This document shows positions 1-5,483 of a stretch of DNA of 6,037 bases, piece after piece. A model generated the notes under the pieces. The model worked only from the letters and a program-made list of their open reading frames with translations. It made no database searches and had not been told where the DNA came from. The stretch is from Bacteroidota bacterium (GTDB lineage: Bacteria > Bacteroidota > Ignavibacteria > Palsa-1295). Numbering within the stretch: position 1 is the first letter of the stretch; each line of letters starts with the position of its first letter. The stretch spans positions 1-6,037 of the forward strand of contig JANYDV010000253.1 of NCBI GenBank assembly GCA_025363505.1, read 5' to 3'. The translations under genes were made by a program, and so were the position numbers.

Positions 1-98
1 CTTTCATCCGAGCCTGCGACTTCATATCCCAGCTCGCGCAATAACAATGCCCCATTACCCATCGCCGTACCGCAGATACCAATAAAAAATATATTCAT
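1..98 (-). CDS. mpl: UDP-N-acetylmuramate:tripeptide ligase-type Mur ligase, N-terminal fragment (Mpl-like)
   Basis: Only the first 32 codons are in the window; the gene runs off the left edge. They form the nucleotide-fold start of a Mur ligase: a beta strand (NIFFIGICG), the glycine loop GICGTAMG at residues 7-14, a helix, then a second strand ending GYEVAGSDE (residues 24-32). In this family the domain binds the UDP part of UDP-MurNAc. The Cys-Gly-Thr version of the loop is typical of Mpl, which joins recycled L-Ala-D-Glu-meso-DAP tripeptide to UDP-MurNAc in the cytoplasm; MurC usually has GIGGIGM. The start at 98 puts the loop at its usual distance from the N-terminus. An in-frame ATG at 119 would add seven residues (MLVDLSS). 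Neither start has a clear ribosome binding site. MurC is the main alternative, and the missing C-terminus prevents a firm choice. Confidence 0.72.
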   Translation of the reverse strand, partial: MNIFFIGICGTAMGNGALLLRELGYEVAGSDE

Positions 99-133
99 AG
101 AAGATAAATCAACAAGCATTCTCAATAATATAT

Positions 134-171
134 TCAAAAAATGCCTCGATACAAACGTGTATCGAGGCATT
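134..171 (-). terminator. Strong intrinsic terminator after the 664-aa C25-fold gene
   Basis: Arms 140-153 and 158-171 are perfect complements (14 bp) around the four-base loop AACG. Read on the minus strand, the stem runs into a T tract (six T at 141-136, two of them inside the stem base) and then GAATA. It lies 20 bp beyond the TAA at 191-193, as expected for an intrinsic terminator. The plus-strand reading has no T tract after the right arm, so it should work only leftward. It sits 38 bp before the Mur ligase ATG, so that gene needs its own promoter close to or inside this element, or depends on readthrough. Confidence 0.88.
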
Positions 172-190
172 GATTCTAGTCAAATATTTT

Positions 191-2185
191 TTAAAACTTT
201 CGAACCAGTATCGTTGCTGTGCGCGGTTCTGCCTTGCCACTGAGCCGAACAAAATACAATCCATTCGCATAAGGCGCAAAATTCCAATCGAGTTGATGTG
301 TTCCCTCTCCATACTGGCCGTTTGCCAAGACTTCAACTACGCGACCTTGCAGATCAATGATTTCAAGTTTGATGTGTCCGGCATCGTTTAAGCCGAGCAT
401 CACAGTGGCAATATTCCCTGTGAGTGGATAGATCACCGACAGGCTGTTTGAAGTGGCAACTCCGCTTTGACCTACAGCATCTTTCAAACCATTTACGACT
501 GTCACAAATTTACCGTGTGCAAGATTGAGATAATTTCCGGACTTTGTGGTTTCACTCCGCACTCCGCGCACAAGATAAATTGCTGAGTCGGTGATCGGAT
601 GCCAATCCACATACGAACTTCCAACAATCGGTGCTAAGTTTAGTAACACAAAGTAATGGTCATTGACCGATGCTCGATACACATTATAGCTATCAACTCC
701 CTCAGTATTCTGCCAATTAATGGTGACATTATTTTTTTCTTCAGGAATTGCCACTGATACCGAGTTCGGAGCAACGAACGGACGCAAACGAAGCGTCGGA
801 TCGCCCATTAACTCAACGTGCACCCAATAGTTTGCGTAGTTGGCAACGTATGTTCCGGAATTATTAGTGGTCAACATCGCGACTTCTCCTGTTGAGTGCC
901 CCATCCCCATCGGGAAGACATCCCAGTAAGGTCGTCCGCTCCAGGCACAAGTCAAACCATATGATGTACAAAGCGGAGCGCGAAGAAAATTATTCTGTAA
1001 ATTCCAATCGCCGAAATAACTACCGAAGAGCAACGTAAAGATAGCACGAGAATTGTTTACCGCAAAATCATTTGTTGTCCCGACACCGCCACAGCTATTA
1101 TCATACCCGCCGCCGCAACCGTATGCCCAAAGATAGGGTGTTGTCGGGAGTGTCGTAAACCAATCAAGTTCATGGATACTATCAGTGCCGACTAACGGGG
1201 CAAAATTTCTCCAACCACTCGATGCAAAGGCTTCGCCTCCGAAATATCCGAAATTGTCATCAATCAATGCCCGCTCCGGTGCTACGAGAGTGCCAATACG
1301 ATAAGCATGATCTTTATCAAGATACTGCTTCAGTAATTCTTTTTCGGTTAAGGTGAAGTTTGGCATATTGCTCAGATCAACGCGTCCGATCTGCAGATTT
1401 ACATCATCGGGTAATTGTGACTGATCGAATTTACCATCACCGGCGACATTATGATTTGCCGGTCTCCGCGATTTCGAAGTATCAACATAGTCGTCTGTCC
1501 AATCGCCATCAAACTCACCATAATAATTGTCAGTCGGCCACCCACCCAGGTGATCAGGATGCCCGTCGGGATTAATAAACCCGGAATAAGGAATAGGGAC
1601 ATGACCAAAGACAAATAACGTTTTGATATGTTCAGGATCAGCGTTATATATATTCGCAAGGCGAGTTTTAATGAGTGGTATACTATCGCTCGCACCGACA
1701 TTGACTCGAATCACGATATTACCTTCAGCAAGAAGGTCTTGTTCGAGACGGACTAACTCGTTCTTAAAAAAAGCAGCATAAGTAGTATCAACGAGCAAAA
1801 TACATCCACCCGCATTATCACCGACGGTCACACTAATACCGGAACGGATATAGCCGATCGCATTGATCGCATTCGGGTGTTTAACAGCTCGGGTAATTCG
1901 ATACTCGTACTCTGTACCAAGGACAACAGTTGTATCAACATAGACAGTATCTCTCTTCGGGAGTGTCTTGTTCGCACCCCAACTTGTCGCACCGACAAGG
2001 CGACGGACTATGACCAACGAGGTCGCTGAAGTATCAGTCTGCCATCGAAGAGTTATTCGAGGCGGAGCTGGGGTCACGGTAGCTTGTACCATTACCACAG
2101 CATCAGAACAAACCTGAGCATGAAGCGTCTCGTGGCAAAAAAACAACGCGTAGAACGAAATTAAAACACCGGCAAAATATTTCAT
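191..2185 (-). CDS. T9SS-secreted gingipain-like (C25-fold) protein with substituted catalytic dyad
   Basis: This 664-aa protein starts with a signal peptide (residues 1-23, predicted cut LHA|Q). A fibronectin-III-like beta domain follows at about 30-122. Residues 129-470 follow the order of a C25 gingipain caspase-like domain: LFVFGHVPIP (190-199), TDNYYGEFDGD (218-228), LQIGRVDL (264-271), LLKQYL (284-289) and the closing GDPTLRLR (461-468). A second FN3-like domain lies at 474-562. A T9SS sorting domain occupies about 580-664, with IDLQGRVVEVL, NGLYFVRLSG and a basic end VRKF. From recalled gingipain sequence, catalytic His of G-H-G aligns with Cys357 in AYGCGGG, and catalytic Cys of the AC..GDF segment aligns with Ser389 in FGSYFGDW. 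Cysteine-protease activity is therefore doubtful, though export to the cell surface or medium is likely. The start is set by the signal peptide; no clear ribosome binding site is seen. The gene appears monocistronic, with terminators on both sides. Function is unknown: a pseudo-peptidase, binding protein or altered hydrolase are possible. Confidence 0.85.
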   Translation of the reverse strand: MKYFAGVLISFYALFFCHETLHAQVCSDAVVMVQATVTPAPPRITLRWQTDTSATSLVIVRRLVGATSWGANKTLPKRDTVYVDTTVVLGTEYEYRITRAVKHPNAINAIGYIRSGISVTVGDNAGGCILLVDTTYAAFFKNELVRLEQDLLAEGNIVIRVNVGASDSIPLIKTRLANIYNADPEHIKTLFVFGHVPIPYSGFINPDGHPDHLGGWPTDNYYGEFDGDWTDDYVDTSKSRRPANHNVAGDGKFDQSQLPDDVNLQIGRVDLSNMPNFTLTEKELLKQYLDKDHAYRIGTLVAPERALIDDNFGYFGGEAFASSGWRNFAPLVGTDSIHELDWFTTLPTTPYLWAYGCGGGYDNSCGGVGTTNDFAVNNSRAIFTLLFGSYFGDWNLQNNFLRAPLCTSYGLTCAWSGRPYWDVFPMGMGHSTGEVAMLTTNNSGTYVANYANYWVHVELMGDPTLRLRPFVAPNSVSVAIPEEKNNVTINWQNTEGVDSYNVYRASVNDHYFVLLNLAPIVGSSYVDWHPITDSAIYLVRGVRSETTKSGNYLNLAHGKFVTVVNGLKDAVGQSGVATSNSLSVIYPLTGNIATVMLGLNDAGHIKLEIIDLQGRVVEVLANGQYGEGTHQLDWNFAPYANGLYFVRLSGKAEPRTATILVRKF

Positions 2186-2261
2186 AGATTCTAAAGAGAT
2201 GATACAGTATAACAGTACAAGTGAAATATGGTTGCCGAGACACAGAGGAAGAGGTGGAGCG

Positions 2262-2276
2262 TTGAAGACACTTCAA
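2262..2276. promoter_or_regulatory. Interrupted palindrome upstream of the C25-fold gene
   Basis: TTGAAG-ACA-CTTCAA is a perfect 6-bp inverted repeat with a 3-bp centre, about 77 bp upstream of the ATG at 2185 and inside the 178-bp gap between two minus-strand genes. No T run follows it on either strand, so it is not a terminator. It could be an operator or a small leader hairpin. I could not place a convincing promoter beside it, so regulatory use is a guess. Confidence 0.25.
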
Positions 2277-2319
2277 AAGGCTTCTATAGACTACTTTAAG
2301 ATGAATCTAATATATTCGC

Positions 2320-2350
2320 TATAAATAAAAACTTCGACTACAATCGAAGC
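2320..2350 (-). terminator. Intrinsic terminator after the 132-aa secreted protein gene
   Basis: On the minus strand CTTCGA (2349-2344) pairs with TCGAAG (2337-2332) across six bases, with a possible extra T.G pair inside. It is followed at once by TTTTTATTTATA (2331-2320). It begins 14 bp after the TAA at 2364-2366. The stem is short but the T-rich tail and position are right. It would separate transcription of the small gene from the large C25-fold gene downstream. Confidence 0.7.
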
Positions 2351-2363
2351 GCAATACTTGAAC

Positions 2364-2762
2364 TTATTTATTAACGACTACCCTATCAGCAAATTGCTCG
2401 CCGCCGGAGAATTTAGAAACGACATAATAGATACCACGAGCGATTTTACGCTGACCAAGCGAAAAAATATTTTTGCCTGCTTTAATGGAGCCTTTATGAA
2501 TAAGGCAAATATCATCTCCATTCATATTTTGCAATTTCACTTCACCGTTGTCCGATTTTGACGAAGTTATTTCAAACGAGAATCTATTGTTATTTTGCAG
2601 GCAAACAACGCTATAACCAGGAGTGGTCAGCGCCCCCGAAACCACAGAAACCGGCACGTTAGTACGTGCTTCATGAGCGCCAACTTCATTCTTTGCAATC
2701 GTTTGCGCCGAAACCGAAGCCGCACTAAGTAAAACAATTCCTATGAGTAGTCGTTGTATCAT
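2364..2762 (-). CDS. Small secreted protein made almost wholly of a T9SS sorting-domain-like module
   Basis: This 132-aa protein has a clear signal peptide (MIQRLLIGIVLLSAASVSA, predicted cut SA|Q after residue 19). After a short linker (about 20-48), residues 49-132 show the strand pattern of T9SS type A C-terminal sorting domains: FSFEITSS, GEVKLQNMNGDDI (where most members have L-x-D-x-x-G), IKAGKNIFSL, then RGIYYVVSKFSGGEQFADRVVVNK, comparable to the usual G-x-Y-x-V-x-x ... K-x-x-x-x. Sorting domains normally follow a large cargo; here there is no room for one. It may be a minimal T9SS substrate, a relic of a once larger gene, or a free-standing beta-sandwich protein. The GAGAG just before the ATG is too close for a standard Shine-Dalgarno. 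It has its own terminator and is probably monocistronic. Molecular function is unknown. Confidence 0.8.
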   Translation of the reverse strand: MIQRLLIGIVLLSAASVSAQTIAKNEVGAHEARTNVPVSVVSGALTTPGYSVVCLQNNNRFSFEITSSKSDNGEVKLQNMNGDDICLIHKGSIKAGKNIFSLGQRKIARGIYYVVSKFSGGEQFADRVVVNK

Positions 2763-2828
2763 CTCTCTGCACTAATAACTCTCAAGAGGTACTTTTGTTT
2801 CAGACAGCAGTCACTTTAAATGATGATT

Positions 2829-2847
2829 TCACAGTAACTTAATGTGA
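2829..2847. promoter_or_regulatory. TCACA-N9-TGTGA inverted repeat in the leader of the 132-aa gene
   Basis: Five-base arms TCACA (2829-2833) and TGTGA (2843-2847) flank a nine-base A/T-rich centre. The half-sites resemble those of CRP/FNR-family regulators, but here they face outward with a wider centre than the TGTGA-N6-TCACA form. The element lies about 67 bp upstream of the ATG and downstream of the candidate promoter. A short repeat like this can arise by chance. Confidence 0.2.
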
Positions 2848-2875
2848 TCTTCAGCTAAGCCTGCTTACAAGGCGA

Positions 2876-2904
2876 AGTATCCCCTAAAGAGTCAGACGTT
2901 CCAA
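2876..2904 (-). promoter_or_regulatory. Candidate promoter for the 132-aa gene
   Basis: On the minus strand TTGGAA (2904-2899) and GATACT (2881-2876) are separated by 17 bp. Each matches four of six positions of the general -35 (TTGACA) and -10 (TATAAT) consensus. It would give a leader of about 105 bases. Bacteroidota often use a different element (TAnnTTTG near -7), which I did not find in clean form here, so this call is weak. Confidence 0.25.
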
Positions 2905-2979
2905 CAGAAGTAATTGTGACAAAATATTTAGCGCAAAAACCAAGGATAATAAACTAACCTTTTTCGAGGACTCTGATAC

Positions 2980-3013
2980 AAAAAAAATGCTCAATATATA
3001 TCATACTGAGCAT
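2980..3013 (-). terminator. Intrinsic terminator of the tRNA gene
   Basis: On the minus strand ATGCTCA (3013-3007) pairs perfectly with TGAGCAT (2993-2987). Five more inner pairs, two of them G.T, leave a three-base loop. The stem ends in a run of eight T (2987-2980). It begins 4 bases past the tRNA 3' end, so it most likely ends the tRNA transcript and shows the tRNA is the last gene of its transcript. Confidence 0.85.
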
Positions 3014-3017
3014 AAAG

Positions 3018-3091
3018 TAGCGGGGGAGGGATTTGAACCCACGACCTACGGATTATGATTCCGACGCTCTAACCGACTGAGCTACCCCGCC
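3018..3091 (-). tRNA. tRNA with CAU anticodon (elongator Met, or Ile2)
   Basis: The 74 bases fold as a full cloverleaf: acceptor GGCGGGG/CCCCGCT with G1.U72, T8-A9, D-stem GCTC/GAGC with loop AGTCGGTTA, anticodon loop ATCATAA with anticodon CAT, five-base variable region AGGTC, T-loop TTCAAAT and discriminator A73. The 3' CCA is not encoded and must be added by enzyme. The D and T loops are of elongator type and the 1:72 position is not the C-A mismatch of many bacterial initiators, so this is not tRNA-fMet. Elongator Met is the default reading; Ile2, where C34 becomes lysidine, has the same CAU sequence and cannot be excluded. Two U:U mismatches, at 27:43 and 50:64, are predicted. A strong terminator follows directly. 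Confidence 0.95.
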
Positions 3092-3173
3092 AACCGTTTT
3101 TCTTAACAAATATGGTTCGCATATTGTTGAGAGCGCTCCTAACGAGTTTAGACTTCGTTCAGGTTCCGCTATT

Positions 3174-3845
3174 ATGCCGAAGACCAGCCCCATATTGCCC
3201 TATCTGGAGCGAAAGCCCCAAATAGAGACCGAATCAGCTCCGCCAGTGCTGGTGCTATTGCACGGTCGAGCCGCCAAAGCCGAGACAATATTTTCGATTG
3301 AAGGATTACTCTCTCCGGCGTTGCATATCCTCTCGATTAGAGCAACTTACGACAGCCCCAGAGGCGAGTTTGAGTGGTTCGCGCCCTATGACTATGATCA
3401 TCCACTCGAATCATTTTCCGAAGAGCATTTTGCAGAGTCCGAACATATTTTGACGAATGAAATAGTACAATTATTAAATGAGCGAAATATTTCGCAGGAC
3501 AATCTTTTTCTCGGCGGTTTCAGCCAAGGCGCAGCAATGTGCCATATCCTTTCGATGCGTGGTGTGCTGAAGCCATCAGGAGTAATCGCGATGAGCGGAT
3601 TTTTTCCGAGACCGATTTTACAATGGCATATCCCCATGCATCGAAGTGAATATCTTATCACACACGGCACTCGTGATAGTATTCTGCCAACATCAGAGTC
3701 TATCTTCGCAAATGATTTTTATTTACGCTCAGGATGCAACTCTGAGTATTATGAGTACAACGGCAGACATAAGATGTCAATACCGATGATTGAGAAAGTA
3801 AATTCGTGGATCAGTGACCGATCTCGATCAAACGCTCTTCGGTAG
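3174..3845 (+). CDS. Alpha/beta-hydrolase, carboxylesterase/phospholipase family
   Basis: This 223-aa protein has the length and motifs of the small bacterial carboxylesterase/lysophospholipase-like group (Abhydrolase_2 type). VLVLLHGRAA (residues 25-34) gives the first core strand and oxyanion-hole HG. GFSQG (115-119) is the nucleophile elbow with Ser117. HGTRDSILP (164-172) supplies Asp168, and NGRHKMS (196-202) supplies His199, so the triad is complete. No signal peptide is seen, so it should act in the cytoplasm on soluble esters; the substrate cannot be read from the sequence. It is the only plus-strand gene here and faces away from the tRNA gene, with 82 bp between them that must hold both promoters. 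A CAGG lies about 12 bases before the ATG, too far for a good ribosome binding site. Its last 35 bp overlap the end of the opposing gene, and no intrinsic terminator follows its stop. Confidence 0.9.
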   Translation: MPKTSPILPYLERKPQIETESAPPVLVLLHGRAAKAETIFSIEGLLSPALHILSIRATYDSPRGEFEWFAPYDYDHPLESFSEEHFAESEHILTNEIVQLLNERNISQDNLFLGGFSQGAAMCHILSMRGVLKPSGVIAMSGFFPRPILQWHIPMHRSEYLITHGTRDSILPTSESIFANDFYLRSGCNSEYYEYNGRHKMSIPMIEKVNSWISDRSRSNALR

Positions 3846-5481
3846 TAGCTTTGACGACATTTAAGATACGTTCATACGCTCCGCAATGTATTTTTAATAT
3901 CCCACTGCCATACTTTGATTCGACAAATGGGGAATGAATAAGCCAGCCATCAAAATCTTTTGTTTGATACACATCCTTGCCTGAGAACATCTGCGCATCA
4001 GAATTAATAATTCGCGCATCATTTATATTATTAACCGAAAGCCAATAACTTGTGGTATTGTGATGTATTTGTAGTCGCACTCTATAGCCCCCTGGAGCGC
4101 GAGTAACCGAAAAATCAGTTGCGCTATGGAGTGTAATATGAACACTATCGTAATTGATCGACAACTGCCGCCATATCGTAGAATCACAATCGACAATATT
4201 TCCCCAATCGGGAAAGAAGAGATCAACATGCCGATGCGGCTCATTCTCTGGAATAGTATACGAGCATCGCAATTCATTCCGCCGTTGCCAGATCGTTTCG
4301 TATGGCGAGGCACCGACCCATTTGTCTTCGCTGGTGTAACCTTGCTTCACACCCTCGATCTTCTCCAGCATAAATGCCGGCTCCTCCGGAAAGAACATTC
4401 CGAGTTCTTGCGCCGAGAAATATGGGTGAAGTCCGATTATTACATTATTCTTTTTGCGAGAATTGAGCACCAAAGACCACGTTCGCTGCTGCAGAGGTTG
4501 AACAATTCCCCCTTCGACAGACCCGAGTGCATACGCTTTGGTGAGATACGTATATTTTTTTATTTTTTTTATCGAAGGTCTTTCAAATCGAATTCGCCTG
4601 CGTGAACGGACAACTTCACTACATTCGATTGGTACGTTTTTTGTTTTGGCTATCTCACGAATGATCTCCGGAATTTCAAATGAAGACATCGCAGCGAATG
4701 CAACATCGGGTAAGATATGCCGAACCGAGTCTTCAAAAAAATATTCACCATAGGATGTAACTTCACCCAGTATCGGCGACAAAGCCGATTCATTCGACTC
4801 GCGTGAATGTGCCCCCACATAACTGCCTCCAAGATATTTCGATGCGTAGCTCGCTAATATCCATTCAAGCATCATAGTGGTTTTCTTTTTGATGATGGTA
4901 TCTCGGCTATACTCCGCCAGCAAAACAAGAGGGGTGATATAATAATAAAGATAGCGCGGCGAATCGAATTCCGTTTGTCCCTGCTTTACTGTTTCATCAA
5001 TCCAATGCTCAAGCCATTCTTTCGACTCGGTGCGAATCTCTTCCGAACTCCGCCCCATAAACCACTCACTCGCACTGAGCGTATCCCACTCCTGGCTCAT
5101 CAAGAAGAGCGATCCGTAATACATCAAAAAGTGATTTTCGGTATCACCACGATAGGGTGTAAATTTTTTCCAACATTCACGAATTTTTTCTTTGTACGAA
5201 TCAGGCAAAATGTCTTTGCACGAATAATACAACCCTGCACATCCGTACATCCAAAACATATCGCCATACTCCCGCGCGAGTATCTCATCAAGTTGGTGAT
5301 AAGCTTGCGCTTCATTAATTCCGACTCTCAGTTGTGCGGCAATAGCAGAGAACGTTGGTTTGTATTCTTTGTGCGCAATCACTGCAAGAGTGCTCTGCTT
5401 CAGTGCTTGCGATTGGGCGTAAAACGAATGTTGTGCACAAATGAGCGACATCAATACAATTATATATCTATAGAAGCGCAT
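3811..5481 (-). CDS. Exported protein of unassigned function, predicted helical barrel plus beta-sandwich
   Basis: I start this 556-aa protein at the ATG at 5481, not the in-frame ATG 30 bp upstream (5511). The ATG at 5481 overlaps the previous gene's stop (TAATG) and begins directly with a signal peptide, MRFYRYIIVLMSLICAQHSF, with predicted cut FYA|Q after residue 22. Residues about 60-280 are helix-rich and carry DTENH (113-117), FDSPRYLYYYITPLVLLAEY (172-191) and GAHSRES (223-229). From about 310 the chain becomes beta-rich: TYLTKAYALGSVEGG (311-325), IIGLHPYFS (348-356), PHRHVDLFFPDWG (415-427). This layout and the conserved-looking ENH, DSP and GAH.R motifs recall (alpha/alpha)-toroid plus beta-sandwich proteins such as heparinase/alginate-lyase-like enzymes. 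I do not recognise a specific family, so a role on glycans is only an inference. There is no T9SS sorting domain, so it may stay in the periplasm. It follows the beta-propeller gene in an apparent operon. No intrinsic terminator is seen at its end. Confidence 0.82.
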   Translation of the reverse strand: MRFYRYIIVLMSLICAQHSFYAQSQALKQSTLAVIAHKEYKPTFSAIAAQLRVGINEAQAYHQLDEILAREYGDMFWMYGCAGLYYSCKDILPDSYKEKIRECWKKFTPYRGDTENHFLMYYGSLFLMSQEWDTLSASEWFMGRSSEEIRTESKEWLEHWIDETVKQGQTEFDSPRYLYYYITPLVLLAEYSRDTIIKKKTTMMLEWILASYASKYLGGSYVGAHSRESNESALSPILGEVTSYGEYFFEDSVRHILPDVAFAAMSSFEIPEIIREIAKTKNVPIECSEVVRSRRRIRFERPSIKKIKKYTYLTKAYALGSVEGGIVQPLQQRTWSLVLNSRKKNNVIIGLHPYFSAQELGMFFPEEPAFMLEKIEGVKQGYTSEDKWVGASPYETIWQRRNELRCSYTIPENEPHRHVDLFFPDWGNIVDCDSTIWRQLSINYDSVHITLHSATDFSVTRAPGGYRVRLQIHHNTTSYWLSVNNINDARIINSDAQMFSGKDVYQTKDFDGWLIHSPFVESKYGSGILKIHCGAYERILNVVKATTEERLIEIGH

Positions 5482-5483
5482 TA
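5479..5483 (-). other. TAATG stop/start overlap between beta-propeller gene and downstream exported protein gene
   Basis: On the minus strand the stop TAA (5483-5481) shares its last A with the ATG (5481-5479) of the next gene. Such overlaps usually mean one messenger RNA and coupled translation by reinitiation. It also decides the start of the downstream gene, because only this ATG puts the signal peptide at the very N-terminus. No strong Shine-Dalgarno precedes it, which fits coupling. Confidence 0.8.

Noticed and set aside
140..171. Perfect inverted repeat considered as a repeat unit or attachment site
   Set aside because: It occurs once, sits directly after a stop codon and is followed by a T tract, which a terminator explains fully.
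1399..1701. Open frame of 100 codons on the minus strand with a hydrophobic stretch
   Set aside because: It is in another frame of the same strand inside the C25-fold domain, where the main frame carries conserved landmarks. The hydrophobic look comes from frame shift.
2776..2789. Short near-palindrome CTCTCAAGAG near the start of the 132-aa gene
   Set aside because: The arms are only four bases with a two-base centre, too short to support an operator or a hairpin.
3018..3091. tRNA gene as an integration site for a mobile element
   Set aside because: There is no integrase, no second copy of the tRNA 3' end in the window, and the neighbours are ordinary genes.
4126..4605. Open frame of 159 codons on the plus strand
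   Set aside because: It lies wholly inside and antisense to the exported protein gene, which has a signal peptide and coherent domain pattern. The translated frame shows no recognisable motif.
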